Shown piece by piece: positions 1-11,452 of a stretch of DNA of 64,000 bases (position 1 is the stretch's first letter; each line of letters opens with the position of its first letter). Below the pieces are notes generated by a model, which had not been told where the DNA came from, ran no database searches, and saw nothing but the letters and a program-made list of their open reading frames with translations. A program made the position numbers and the translations under genes. Where the stretch lies: positions 73,302,591 to 73,366,590 of the forward strand of contig OX352773.1 of assembly GCA_947095535.1 (NCBI GenBank). Reading direction: 5' to 3'. Origin of the DNA: Poecilobothrus nobilitatus (Eukaryota; Arthropoda; Insecta; Diptera; Dolichopodidae).

Positions 1-3000
1 TGCAATTTTCGTTTAACGAAAGTAGTAGTACACGGTAAGGCACCTGTGAGCTTAAACTAATAACTAACTTTTTAAACTTTTTTCTATTTATAAACAAAAA
101 AAATACGAGTACAGGTATGTATGAAAAAGTGATATTTGAGCTCAAGCTTAATTTTATGCATTTGACACACTGTTATACTTATATCAGTGTCATTTCTAAT
201 TTGAAAATTGGTATTTTTTTTTTTTTTTCTTAATTTTATTAAATTTACTATACATTAAATTAGTGTAGTAATTATTATCATTTATCCTTTATTATCATTG
301 CATAACATTCAAGAGTTACAATATATATTCAATTTTTATTTTTAATCTTAAAGGATAATGTCCTTTAATTTTATTCCTTTTTCAAACAGATTTTTCTTTT
401 TTTTATCAAAAACTTTTCTCTGCCAAAAAATTAATAGTGGGTTATTGTCATATCCTTTCTTGCTAACTATTTATGGTACTATAAAAGTATATAAGTAAGT
501 TTTATATAAAAATATTCTTTATTAGTTATGTACTTTATAGATTTTAATAATACCTATACTTTCTTTATACATATGCATACATATATGCACAATATGCGTA
601 TATATGAATAGAACTATAGATATTTTTGAATTATGCTATTTATTTATTTTTATTTTTTATATCCAGTAGGGAAAAAAAAATATATAAATTTTTTTTTATT
701 ATATTTTATTAATTTTTTTTTTTTTTTTTCGTTTTTTAATTTATATATTTATATTGTTTATTACGCATTCCATCAAATGATTCATATGGAAAATAATATG
801 ATTTTATTGGCAGTCATTATATTTTCAAAAATAAAAATTATATTTTTTTATACATAAGTAATACATATATATACCTATATATATATAACTATATATTTAT
901 ATTTTATTTTAAAAAAATGAAACAGAAAAAAAAAATTGAACCATTTAAATATTTACAATTTTTTTTTTTTTTATATTCAACTGGCACTAAAATTTTGATT
1001 TTGACTATATTGAAAACAAAAAATGGGGAAATATTAAATTTAAATTTAAATTAAATTTTTTTTTTTTTTTAAATATATTAATATTATAACGTAATATACG
1101 TATATATATTGGATATATACATATGTACATACATATATTGAAAATATACCTATAAATATATAATTTAAAATTTTTTTATAATATTTAAATTATTTTAATA
1201 ATTTATTTCAATATTAATAGCCCACAAAAAAAAAAAAAAAAATATCTTTCCATTTCTTTCTTTAATTTTATTTTAAATATTTATTATTAAAATTTAATTG
1301 AATTTTTATTATAAAAATAAAACAGAATATTTTAAATGTAATATGCCGAAAATTTAAAAGTGCCATGCAAAAAGAGTATATTTAATTCTAAATAGAGTAG
1401 ACGTAATATAAAAAATATGGCGTGCTTAAGACGCCGAATTTTAAATTCGGAAGATCCAAAGGATTAAATTTTGGTCAGTTTTGATCTAAATAAATAATAC
1501 AACTACATTCATATATATATATGTATATAATATTAATAGTAATATATGATCTATTTTAGTGGAGATATCTTAGCGAGGGCTCGAAATTTTGACCAGTTAA
1601 ATGGGCACTATAGTCAAAATTAAAATAATGTAATAAATAAAAAAGCAAGTAGATACTTTTACGGTTATTTATTTAAAAAAAAAAAAAAACAGAAAAATTG
1701 ATTAAAAACGAATTTTTTTTGTAACCTACATTTTTACACATAGGTATAGGTACAGCAAAAAATGTAAGGGCACATAAATTAAAAAGTTTGGCAAAATGAT
1801 ACAGAACAAAGTATACATACTTATATATGTATTTTCTATTTTACATTAAATATTTAAATTGAAAATTAATAAATTTCATATGTATATATATATGTAATAA
1901 AATATGTATATATATATATACTAAATAATATCACTTTTGTTTAAAAATTTACATACATAATATTCAATATTGTGTATATTGTGAAAATATGCCAAAAAAA
2001 TATTAATTTACCATTAAAAACAGAACAATGTGGGTAATAAAAATAAAATTAAAAATTATTTTTTTTTACAAAATTATAAATTTAATAAAATAATTTGTAG
2101 TATTAATAGTATAGGTATTAATACTACAAAGTATCTACATAATATTTTTTTTTTGTTTCATTTTATTTAAAATTTTATCTTATATATACATAAATTTAAT
2201 TTACTTTAAATGAAACGTAACCAACATTAAAAATAAATTGAATTTTTTTTTTGTTTGTTTTTTTGCTATTATTTTTGAAACATTGTTGCATAAAAGAAGT
2301 TTCAAATTTTTTTTTTAATTTTTAAGCCCTGAAAAAAAGGGCTACTAATTCAATGTAATTAAATTTCTTTATTTTAATTAAATTATCCGTATTAATCAAT
2401 TTTGGTAATAATTTAATTATTACTATTTAACAAATATAAATATAGAACAGACTACTCAATGAAGTATCTACTCAATATTTGACTCAAAATGTCTATAAAC
2501 TTGTCTTTAATACGAGCTTATATCATTTATATACACATATATTGTTTAGCTTACTTCTGTATAAAAAATTTTACAATATATCGATTTAATTTTCATATGA
2601 ACCAAAAAAAAAATTTATTTTGCTTAGTATATTAGTAATTTATATTAACCTTTTAAATACCAACATCCAAAATATATAAGTTAAATATCAAATGATCATT
2701 TTACAACAGTTACATTCGAATCACACTCGTTTCATTAATTTTTCTTATATTGTAATAAAATTGATATTTGTGAAAATAAATGTTTAGAGTTACTCATAAT
2801 AATGTAACATATAGTTCATTGGATGTTTTAATGTTAAGATATTATAATATATAATTATGTCTTTTAATGTTAATAATTAGTAACAAAACTAGATATTTAT
2901 TATTATTAGATATTATTATTAAAGTACATTTTAATGGTCAAAATTAACTTTAAAAAGATTTAGTTTAACAAAATACATTCTAATATTGAAAATTAACTCT

Positions 3001-3669
3001 AAAAAGATTCAGTTAAGTTGAAAGGCTTCACTTTTTTTTATTAAAATAATATATTTAAAATTAGTAAAGGATAACAGAAAAACAAAATAACTATAGATAT
3101 TTTTTTTTTCTTCAAAATTACAATAAAAAAAAACATGTAACGTATAACCTATTCGATATTATAAGGGTTAAAAAGATATTACTGAAAATTTGAATATAAA
3201 AATCAAAAATATTTTTTTTTTTTTAACTTTTTAATTTTAGAACCAAAAAATATATTTTATGGTAATTTGTTAAAGTTTTATTTAAAAATTTGGTTTTAAA
3301 GAACAAGGGTTAAGGACTTCTAACTTCACTATAGGTTTAGTCCAACATTCATAATTTTATTATTTACTGATCTATGTACTGTATAATTTTTATTTTATAA
3401 ATGTTATATTTTTATATCTTAGTTTTTATTATTATAATTATAATTAAAACATTGTTAAACAATTAAAGCATATAGGTAGGAGGTAATTTCAAATATTAAA
3501 AATATATAACTAGGAAAAAATAAAAATTATTATTTAAAAACTTTTTTAATAAAAAAAATTTCTTCCGACACATTTAAAATAATTTTTTAATAATAAAATT
3601 TTCTAAATTATTTTTTTTTTTATAATATTCTTAATTTCAACCAAAAAAAAAATATATATATATATATAG
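1..3669 (+). other. ct: Downstream part of an intron of ct (no exon seen)
   Basis: This stretch lies directly upstream of the first recognisable ct exon and has no supportable coding exon. It is AT-rich, with many homopolymer runs and TATACATATG-like motifs. The intron assignment is inferred: the exon at 3670 opens in the middle of the CUX coiled coil, so earlier exons must lie further 5'. Its 3' end has a T-rich tract around 3609-3624, a possible branch site near 3630 (CTTAATTTC) and an AT dinucleotide run into the acceptor AG. A 74-codon ORF at 633-857 is AT-repeat noise. Confidence 0.6.
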
Positions 3670-5827
3670 AGAGCATCATTAGCTGAAAAAGAAGTTAGTA
3701 ATTTAAAAGAACAATTATCATCAAATCCAGTAGTAACAACAACAACACCAAGTACAAATTCAGTAAATAATTCAACAAATTTAAAACAGCATTTAACAAC
3801 AAATCCTGTTACAACAGATTTATCATCACGTATAAGTATATTAATTCCACCAACAACACCACAACAAAATAACGGTGCATTTATTGCTGAAGCACCATCA
3901 CCATCACCACCTTTATCGGATACTGGTAGTACAACAAGTAGTAATAATTGTTCATCAAATAATATAATTATTAATAATAAAAAATTATTCTCTCTTAATA
4001 ATAATAATAATAATATTAATATTAATAATAATATTAATAATAATAATAATAATAATAATAACATTAATAATAACGATAATACAAACGTTAATATAAATTT
4101 ATTAAATAAAATGGAAGAAAATTTTGTTGATAAAATGGCACCAGACTTAAAAATTATTGAACAAGTTACCAGTGATGCTAGTAAAATTAGTTTAAATGAA
4201 AATTGTAAAACTCAATCAAAATTTAATGAAAATAACAATAATAATAATAATAGTAATAATAATAATAATAGTAATGAAAGTAATAATAATATTGGCAATA
4301 AAAATAGCAATAATAATAACAATAGTAATAATTTAAATAATAATATTAGTAATAATAATAATATTGGTATAACCGAAAAACTACTTGATGAATTAGCTGC
4401 CAAAGATAAAGAAATTAAAATATTAGCAAATGAAGTATTACGTTTAAAAACATTAAGTGAAGAACAAACAAAGGAAATTGAAAAATTACAAGAAAATATT
4501 AAAGAAAAATTAGATATAATTTCAAAATTAGAAGCTAAAGAAATAGAACAAAATCAATTAAATAGTCAAAATGATTTAAAAGAAATAAATATTGATCATA
4601 CAAATGAAGGAACAAGAACAACAACAACAACACCATTACCATTACCATCTATAACAAAAAGTTCATGTTCAATTTCTGTAACAGAAACAAATATAACCGA
4701 AAGAGAAACTGAAATAGAAACAGAAACTGAAAATTTATCAATACAAACGCCACAATTATCATTACCACAACAACCACCACCACCAACAGATATTGAAATT
4801 AAAAAAGAAAAAATAATTGATTCAACAACATCTGAAGATGGTGGTGATGTTGATGATGTAAATGATATTATATCAATGCAAACACTTCCACCACCGCTAC
4901 CAATATCTTCAACTTCATTACCGTCATTACCGTCCGAGCCAAAAAATTTTCAAGAATTAATTTTTGAACGAACTAAAGCTCTTGTTGCAGCCCAACAACA
5001 ACAACATCAACAACATCATTCACAACATCCAACTCATCTTCCACATCAACATCAACATCATCATCATCATCATCTTCATTATCAGTCCAATGATAAATTA
5101 AGTAGTTTAAGTAATTTTGTAGAAAATTCTGGTTTAAAACCAATTGACTTTGAAAACAAATCAAATAATAATTTAAGTGGTAATAATGGTGCTACAATTT
5201 CTGAATCAAAAGCTAGCACACCAAATTTACAAGATGATCGAAGATCAGATGATATTCTATCACAATCATCAAATAGCCAACAGCAACAAATACAGCAACA
5301 ACGAAATAATGATATTTTAAATGGTGATGGTGGTGTTGGTCGTAATGATCCAATAACACAAAATTCCAATATTTTTAGTCCATTACAACATATGCCAGGC
5401 AGTTTTTTACGTGCATTACCATTTCCATTTCAAAATCGTCCAAATTTTCAATTTCCTGATGATTTACCAATGCATGGTTCAATGACATCACGTTTAGGTG
5501 AATCATTAATACCAAAAGCTGATCCATTAGAAGCAAAATTACAAGAAATGTTACGATATAATATTGATAAATTTGCTAATCAAAGTTTAGATACATTATA
5601 TATATCGAGACGTGTACGTGAATTATTATCTGTTCATAATATAGGTCAAAGAATATTCGCAAAATATGTTTTAGGATTATCACAAGGTACTGTTTCAGAA
5701 TTATTATCTAAACCAAAACCATGGGAAAAATTAACAGAAAAAGGTCGTGATAGTTATCGAAAAATGCATGCATGGGCATGTGATGAATCGGCTGTGTTAA
5801 TGCTTAAAACAATGATACCGAAAAAAG
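3670..5827 (+). CDS. ct: ct exon with coiled-coil end and Cut repeat 1
   Basis: The frame is open from 3670; the codon before it (3667-3669) is TAG, which supplies the splice acceptor. The first residues (RASLAEKEVSNLKEQLS) match the CUX1 coiled-coil segment ending in LREQLSS, so the exon continues an upstream exon. The next acceptor-like AG (3670-3671) would delete two bases and was not chosen, because the RASLAEKEV start keeps the conserved heptads. A Met at 4111 begins a long ORF but is internal, since similarity starts upstream of it. The exon ends at 5827 with donor AAAAAAG|GTAAAT, phase 1, just after Cut repeat 1. Low-complexity Asn, Thr/Pro, Gln and His tracts fill the linkers. Confidence 0.93.
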
Positions 5828-8800
5828 GTAAATATTTTTTTTTTTTTTATTTGTTATAAACTTATATTCTTTAAAAATTTATGCAATACCGTTTCATATT
5901 TAAAAAATTTTAAAATAATATAATTTTAATATTAAAAAAATGAATTTGAAATGGTTTTTGTTGCGAAAATTATTAAAATAAATATTAAAAATGGGAATTC
6001 TAAAGTTAAAAAAAAAAACATTTTTCATTAGATGATTTTCCACCTCCAGATACTGGACTTCCACAATATGATCCTGATGATCGAAGTCATAGTATTATGT
6101 CAGAATCTGTGGCTGCATCTGCTACAGCAGCTGCTCTAATGAATCGTGGAAATCATCAATCGTCTCATAGCGAACACAATTTAGATATGAATAAGGATAT
6201 TGATTTGCAACAACGAAATGATGAATCACGATCACCATTATCGAATGCTTGTTCTTCGCCAGTCTATAAAGATAATATGAAATTTAATAAATCTGAAGAA
6301 TTTTTGGCTCGTGATAAAATTGCAAGAAGTTATCAAGAAGAATTTGCTAAAATGATGATGAGATCTCAAAAAGAAGATTTTCAAAGGTATAGATTTATTT
6401 ATTAAATTCAATTGATTTATTTTTAAAATGTTTTATATAAATATGAGCTTATATGCGCTAACTAATTTTAGTTCATTTTTTTCACAATTTCACAGCGGTG
6501 GGATGCCACCAAATCCACAACTTCACAACGAAAATATTCGTCTAGCTATTGAAAATTATCATCGTGAATTAGCAAAATTACAAAATTTTCCAAGTTTATT
6601 AGCATTACAACATCAAAATAATTTAGCTTTAAATGGTTCTATACAAGATTTATCCATATCGAAAGAAAAAGATTCTAATAAATCAATTAATGATAATCAA
6701 TCAAAAGATTCATTTTCTATTAATGAGCAATCAAATCAAAAATCCGATGATCCAAATGATTTAAGTCGTGATTCATTTAAACACGACAATTCATTTAATT
6801 TATCATCTTCACAATCAAAACAACAACAACAACATGATTCTAATAAATCAAATAATAGTTTTACACGTAGTGATACACCAATGTCAGCACCCAGTCCATT
6901 AGTAAATTCAATATTACCACCAGCAATAACTCCCAATGATGATTTCTCAGCATCGGTTAGTCCACTTCAAAGAATGGCTTCTATAACAAATTCATTAATA
7001 ACACAACCACCAATACCCCAACATCATCAACAACCACAACGACCAAAAACTGTTTTGCCACCAATAACACAACAACAGTTTGATTTATATAACAATCTTA
7101 ATACTGAAGACATTGTTCGACGTGTTAAGGAAGCTTTATCACAATATTCAATAAGTCAACGTTTGTTTGGTGAATCAATATTGGGACTTTCTCAAGGTTC
7201 AGTATCTGATTTATTGGCTAGACCTAAACCCTGGCATATGTTAACTCAAAAAGGGCGTGAGCCTTTTATTCGAATGCAAATGTTCTTAGAAGATGATAAT
7301 GCTGTTCATAAATTGGTTGCTAGTCAATACAAAATTGCCCCTGAAAAACTTATGCGTACCGGAAGTGCGTATAATACAAGTCCTCAAATACCAACTAATT
7401 TAGCACCGAAACTTGACGGTATTAATAATATGTCAATACCAAAAAGTTTCAATGATATGAAAAGTCCATCCGAATCACTTCCACATCATATAATGCAACA
7501 AATGCGTGCCTCAATAATGGCAAGATTTCCGGGACCTGCAGCTGCAGCAGCTGCTGCTGCTGCCGCAGCTTTAAGTGGAGGTCCTGGTAATCAAATGGGT
7601 GGAAATGGTGGTCCACATCAAGGTATGCTTTTAACATCACCTGGATTACCACCACAACACGCAATAAACTTGCAAAATAGTCAAGATAAGAAACCACTGC
7701 AACAAATGATGCCATCACATATACAGCAACAAGTAAATTCAATGCGACAAAGTCAACATGTTTCACCTACAGTTTATGAAATGGCAGCACTTACACAAGA
7801 TCTAGATACACAAGTGATTACAACACGTATTAAAGAAGCTTTATTAGCTAATAATATAGGACAAAAAATTTTTGGAGAGGCCGTACTTGGTCTATCACAA
7901 GGATCCGTCTCAGAACTTCTTTCCAAACCGAAACCATGGCATATGTTGAGTATAAAAGGTCGAGAACCTTTCATTCGTATGCAATTATGGTTATCAGATG
8001 CAAATAATGTTGAACGTTTGCAAACATTAAAGACTGAAAAACGAGAGGCTAGTAAAAGACGACGATCAATTGGTATTGGCGGTAATCATGATAATAATTC
8101 TGATTCAAATAGTAATGATACAAATGATTTTTATACAAATAGTCCTGATCCAAATTCAATGGGTTCATCAAGTACACCACCAAATAAAAAACAACGTGTT
8201 TTATTTTCTGAAGAACAAAAAGAAGCTTTACGTTTAGCATTTGCACTTGATCCATATCCAAATGTTGCAACAATAGAATTTTTAGCAAATGAATTGGGTT
8301 TAGCAACAAGAACAATAACAAATTGGTTCCATAATCATAGAATGCGTTTAAAACAACAAATGCCACATGGTGCACCAAATGAACCGATACCAACACGTGA
8401 AAATCAAACTGGAGCTCCATTAAATCCAGTACAATTTAAAATATTATTAAGTCAAAGACTGTTGGAATTACAAAAAGAAAAATTAGGTTTAAGTGGTATG
8501 CCATTATTATATCCACCATATTTTGCTGCAAATCCAAATTTAGCTGCATTAATTGGTGGCGGTTTATTACCATCAAATGAAAATGAATTACAAGCCTTAA
8601 ATGCTGCATTTAAAGAACAAATGAATTGTTTAGATCTTTCTATTAGTAATCCAACACAAACTGGTTTACCACAAATTAAAAAAGAAGAAGATTTAATTGA
8701 TGATACTTATGTTGATGATGATAGTAAAACAGATATTAATGATAATGAAACAACATCAAATACTGATATAAATGAACTAAGTAATAATAATAATAATAAT

Positions 8801-9025
8801 AACAATAATAATATTGATAATAATTTAAAATCACATGATATTGATATATCACAAAAGAATTGTCAAGAAGAAGAATCTGGTAATGCATTAACATCAATTG
8901 ATTTACAATCACAAAGATCATCAAGAAGAAAAACAAATGCACCACAATGGGTTAATCCAGATTGGCAAGATGATATAGGTGGGAGTGGATTAAAAAATCC
9001 ATTAGCAATTATAGGACAACCATTA

Positions 9026-9059
<34 letters not shown>

Positions 9060-9301
9060 GTAGTAATTATTTAGCTCATGAAAAAGATTCAATTATAAAT
9101 AATAGTAACAACAATAATAACAACAACAACAATAATAATAATAATAATAATAATGAAGAATTAGATGTACAAAATAAATCTATATGTGATGATAATAGTA
9201 CTGCGGTGTCAAATGATAATTTAGAATCTTTATCTTTATCTAAAACTGATGATAAATCATTATCATCAATAATTGATACGAATGATGTTACAACTGATTA
9301 A
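3670..9301 (+). CDS. ct: Homeobox protein Cut (CUX family), 3' three exons, 5'-partial
   Basis: This is the C-terminal 1772 residues of Cut, a nuclear sequence-specific transcription factor that in flies specifies external sense organs and wing margin and shapes dendrites. The join is 3670-5827, 6032-6386 and 6496-9301. Both introns are GT..AG, and their phases (1 and 2) close the frame exactly. Domains in order are: end of the CUX coiled coil (residues 1-20 and about 234-297), Asn, Gln and His tracts, Cut repeat 1 (about 640-715), Cut repeat 2 (1039-1113), Cut repeat 3 (1274-1350), homeodomain (1401-1460), a conserved RRKTNAPQWVNPDWQ motif (1648-1662) and Asn-rich tails. Homeodomain residue 50 is His in WFHNHR, the Cut class signature. 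Upstream exons and the start codon are outside the window. No disabling change is seen, so the gene looks functional. Family identity is certain; the orthology to fly ct is inferred from homeodomain and repeat identity. Confidence 0.96.
3997..4365 (+). repeat. AAT-type trinucleotide tracts encoding poly-Asn
   Basis: Two blocks of AAT/AAC/AGT codons (about 3997-4080 and 4231-4365) encode long Asn runs with occasional Ser and Ile inside the ct coding exon. AAC and AGT interruptions show that they are not pure microsatellites. They also create the antisense poly-Leu frames at 3603-4064 and 4212-4403, which are not genes. Confidence 0.9.
4369..4560 (+). other. ct: Cut coiled-coil segment (second block)
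   Basis: Residues 234-297 of the fragment form a charged heptad-rich helix containing LDELAAKDKEIKILANEV. This corresponds to the CUX1 coiled-coil stretch around [20 protein letters not shown]. An Asn-rich insertion of about 200 residues separates it from the block at 3670-3723, where mammalian CUX1 has only a short gap. The coiled coil is expected to mediate self-association. Confidence 0.8.
5587..5814 (+). other. ct: Cut repeat 1 (CUT DNA-binding domain)
   Basis: The domain begins LDTLYISRRVRELL and contains the family core LGLSQGTVSELLSKPKPW. It then diverges from repeats 2 and 3 (KGRDSYRKMHAWACDES in place of KGREPFIRMQ), as Cut repeat 1 does in the family. The intron follows only a few codons later. 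Confidence 0.95.
5828..6031 (+). other. ct: ct intron, 204 nt, phase 1
   Basis: Donor is GTAAAT at 5828 and acceptor is TTTTTCATTAG at 6031. The split codon G|AT gives Asp and joins IPKK to DDFPPPDTG. If the intron is retained, translation adds about ten residues and stops at 5857-5859, giving a product ending just after Cut repeat 1. Confidence 0.92.
6032..6386 (+). CDS. ct: ct exon between Cut repeats 1 and 2
   Basis: This short exon encodes DDFPPPDTGLPQYDPDDRSH followed by an Ala/Ser-rich linker and a charged helix ending KEDFQ. It is in frame with the exons on both sides: phase 1 in, and phase 2 out at donor AAAG|GTATAG. The Met at 6097 is internal, because the reading frame is open from the acceptor. 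The linker has no known catalytic or DNA-binding role. Confidence 0.92.
6387..6495 (+). other. ct: ct intron, 109 nt, phase 2
   Basis: Donor is GTATAG at 6387 and acceptor is TTCACAATTTCACAG at 6495. The split codon AG|C gives Ser before GGMPPNPQL. Read-through would meet a TAA within a few codons. An in-frame Met at 6428 lies in the intron and is not a start. Confidence 0.92.
6496..9301 (+). CDS. ct: ct terminal exon: Cut repeats 2 and 3, homeodomain, C terminus
   Basis: This large last exon carries the rest of the DNA-binding machinery and ends at TAA 9299-9301. It encodes a helix (LAIENYHRELAKLQNF), Ser/Gln-rich linkers, Cut repeat 2, a poly-Ala run of about 12 residues (7537-7572), Cut repeat 3, a basic cluster KREASKRRRS that may serve in nuclear import, the homeodomain, an acidic region and the conserved RRKTNAPQWVNPDWQ motif. 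Keeping repeats 2, 3 and the homeodomain in one uninterrupted exon means they cannot be separated by splicing here. Confidence 0.95.
7097..7321 (+). other. ct: Cut repeat 2
   Basis: Residues 1039-1113 begin LNTEDIVRRVKEAL and contain LGLSQGSVSDLLARPKPW and KGREPFIRMQMFL, the hallmark CUT residues. It is closest to repeat 3 within the protein. Confidence 0.96.
7802..8032 (+). other. ct: Cut repeat 3
   Basis: Residues 1274-1350 begin LDTQVITTRIKEALL and contain LGLSQGSVSELLSKPKPW and KGREPFIRMQLWL. In the family this repeat cooperates with the homeodomain in stable DNA binding. Confidence 0.96.
8183..8362 (+). other. ct: Cut-class homeodomain (60 residues)
   Basis: Residues 1401-1460 run from NKKQRVLFSEEQ to MRLKQQM. 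Trp48, Phe49, His50, Asn51 and Arg53 fall at the canonical positions in ITNWFHNHRMR. His50 is diagnostic of Cut-class homeodomains. Confidence 0.97.
8782..9153 (+). repeat. Three AAT/AAC tracts encoding C-terminal poly-Asn
   Basis: Tracts lie at about 8782-8823, 9026-9066 and 9097-9153, in the last exon of ct. They are mixed AAT and AAC and alternate with acidic segments. They are length-variable by nature. Confidence 0.88.
8921..8968 (+). other. ct: Conserved C-terminal motif of Cut
   Basis: SRRKTNAPQWVNPDWQ is a complex-sequence island within an otherwise acidic and Asn-rich tail. I infer it is conserved because it stands out from the diverged, low-complexity surroundings. Its function is not known to me. 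Confidence 0.6.
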
Positions 9302-10524
9302 ATAATGGATATATAAATAAAAGGATTTTTTTTTTATTTTTTTATTTTTTTTTTTTTTATTATTAATTAATAAATAATATTTAGTTAATTCTATATATGT
9401 ATATAGAATAGTTTTATACTTAAAAAAAAAAAAAAATATATATAAGATAGAATTTTCTATCATACATTTATTTATTAAAAATCTAATACATATTAAAAAA
9501 AAAATATCCATTTAAAAATAAAAATCTCACCGCATATAAACCGTTCATATAAATACATTCATACAAACATACATACATACATATATATAAAAAAAAAAAA
9601 TGATTTGGAAAAAATAAAAAAAAACAAAAAAAAAAATGATTTGAAAAAAACAAAAAAAAAAAAAACTTAACACTTGCTATACATATTATAATGTGCAATC
9701 ATATTTTTAAAATATTTTTAAATTAAAAATCAAAAATTAGAAAAAAAAAAAAAAAAACAAATTAATTAAAAATAAACCTCATTTTGTTTTTTAGAACAAA
9801 AAAAAAATTAAAATAAAATCCTTGATCCTTATTAGTTGTAAAAAAAAAAATAAAAATAAAAAATTGGATCTCTAAAAATTATTAAGGAAATTTTCGTTTC
9901 GTTTTTTTTTTTGTTTTAAATGTGATTTTATTAAAATTATTATTTTCTATAGTAAATTTATGTAATACATATTTAATTTTTATTTTTTGTTTTTTTTTTT
10001 TTTTTTTTTTTGTATTTTCAAAACGTTTCAATATTTTACAATTTGTGTATGTAAATTGTTTTAAATTGTGATTAAGTTTACCAGTTATTTTTGTTTTTAC
10101 AAAATTTATATTCATTATTACATAAAAAAAAAAAAAAAAGGAAAAACATAAAATAGAATAATTTAAATATTATAAAACAAAAAATTAAATTTTATACATA
10201 CATTTATTACATAATAATATATTATTATTACATATGTATAAATTAAAGATATATTTATAAATTTTTTTTATTAATTGCATTTTAATTTTATTTTATTTTT
10301 TTTGTTTTATGTATATTAATTATAATACATTTTAATGAAATATTAAAAATTCTTTAATTCAATTAAAAAAGAAAAAAAAAAAATAAAAAATTTAAAAATA
10401 TTCATACATCTCTCGATTTATACGGTGTTGCCAAAATTTAAAATTTAAAAAAAAAAACTGATTAATTAAAAATTTTATATAAGTCATGCACTTGATTCCA
10501 TTTTTTTTAAACGTTTTTTTTTTC
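9302..10524 (+). other. Probable ct 3' UTR start and flank
   Basis: No coding potential is seen. The stretch is dominated by A and T runs of 8-20 bases and TATATA motifs. AATAAA hexamers are frequent (the first at 9316-9321, only 15 nt past the stop), so the poly(A) site cannot be chosen by eye. Confidence 0.5.
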
Positions 10525-10790
10525 ATTAGGTGTTAAATTACACCAAATACAACCAGAGCCCTATTGCATCAACCGTTAACACCTAATCAAATAAAATCAA
10601 ATCTCTAATCAAATAAAAAAAATGATTTTTTTTTTTGATAAATGAGTGTTTTTTATAAATCAAAAATTTTATTGAGTTATTACCAAATATGGTTTTTGGT
10701 GGAACAAAAACTTATCAAAAAAAATGATTATTTTTTAATGATGAGTGATAAGGATAAGGATGATACAATAGGATCCAGTTAACCAAATTT
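10525..10790. mobile_element. Small foldback/MITE-like inverted repeat
   Basis: AACCAGAGCCCTATTGCATC (from about 10551) is matched in inverted orientation near 10761-10783 (GGATGATACAATAGGATCC). A closer 12-bp inverted pair, ATTAGGTGTTAA and TTAACACCTAAT, sits at 10525-10587. The middle is AT-rich. The shape suggests a decayed non-autonomous DNA element; no target-site duplication was found. Confidence 0.4.
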
Positions 10791-10931
10791 TATATCTATT
10801 GGTATACATTTTACTGATTTAAATACAAAAACAATGTAAAATAGGACGGGTTGCATAAATCTGTATTCTGTAAAGTATATAAGAATATATACTGTGTAAA
10901 TCGAGGGATGAAAGTAATATCAAAACATTAT

Positions 10932-11451
10932 TATGGTTATGCTGAAGTCCGGTGAAAAAATCATTCAAATGAAAAAGTCCGTTCCGCATTCGAAAAAATT
11001 GTTATGCTAAAGTCCATTTAACTGCAAACACTTTTTGCAGATATCAAAGTCATATGTTTCGTAAAATATTTTTTGGTAGATATTTTTTGTTTTTGTGTTT
11101 CTTCAGTATAAAGAAATAATTCAAAACTAAAATTAGGTACGTTTAAAATAATTTTTATAAATAGATGGTGAATTTTGTAAACGGTCAACGGTGTTTTCAA
11201 AATATTATTTTATTACGCTGAACAATGCACAGATTTAGTGCTTGCTTTCGAATGACTAATTATATCGAAAGGAATTTCATTCATTTTCATGCTATTTCCA
11301 TTTCGACGGACTTAAACACGATACACGCAAAAAAAAAAATTTCGGAATAAAAATGACATTTTGCAGCCGTGAATAAAATTCCTAATTTCAGGATATCATA
11401 TGTGAAATTTTTGTTCATCGAAAGATTTCAACGGACTTCAACATAACCATA
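10932..11451. mobile_element. TIR element of about 520 bp (non-autonomous DNA transposon)
   Basis: The left end TATGGTTATGCTGAAGTCCG is matched by the inverted right end near 11428-11451, with about two mismatches over 25 bp. Further inverted matches to the ACTTTAGCATAACAA type lie inside, giving a foldback look. TA dinucleotides flank both TGGTTATG ends, which would fit a mariner-like insertion, though this is uncertain. No ORF is present. Confidence 0.55.
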
Positions 11452-11452
11452 T

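Noticed and set aside
3603..4403. Antisense frames of 153 and 63 codons rich in Leu
   Set aside because: They are the reverse reading of AAT/AAC codon tracts in the ct exon and have no family features.
6428..6495. Met at 6428 as start of a separate protein
   Set aside because: It lies in the 109-nt intron; the split Ser codon and the exon phases join the exons cleanly.
7449..8945. Several 60-120 codon minus-strand frames under ct
   Set aside because: They overlap conserved Cut repeat and homeodomain coding sequence and are shadows of it.
9316..9321. AATAAA as the ct polyadenylation signal
   Set aside because: It is only 15 nt past the stop and AATAAA is abundant by chance in this AT-rich DNA.
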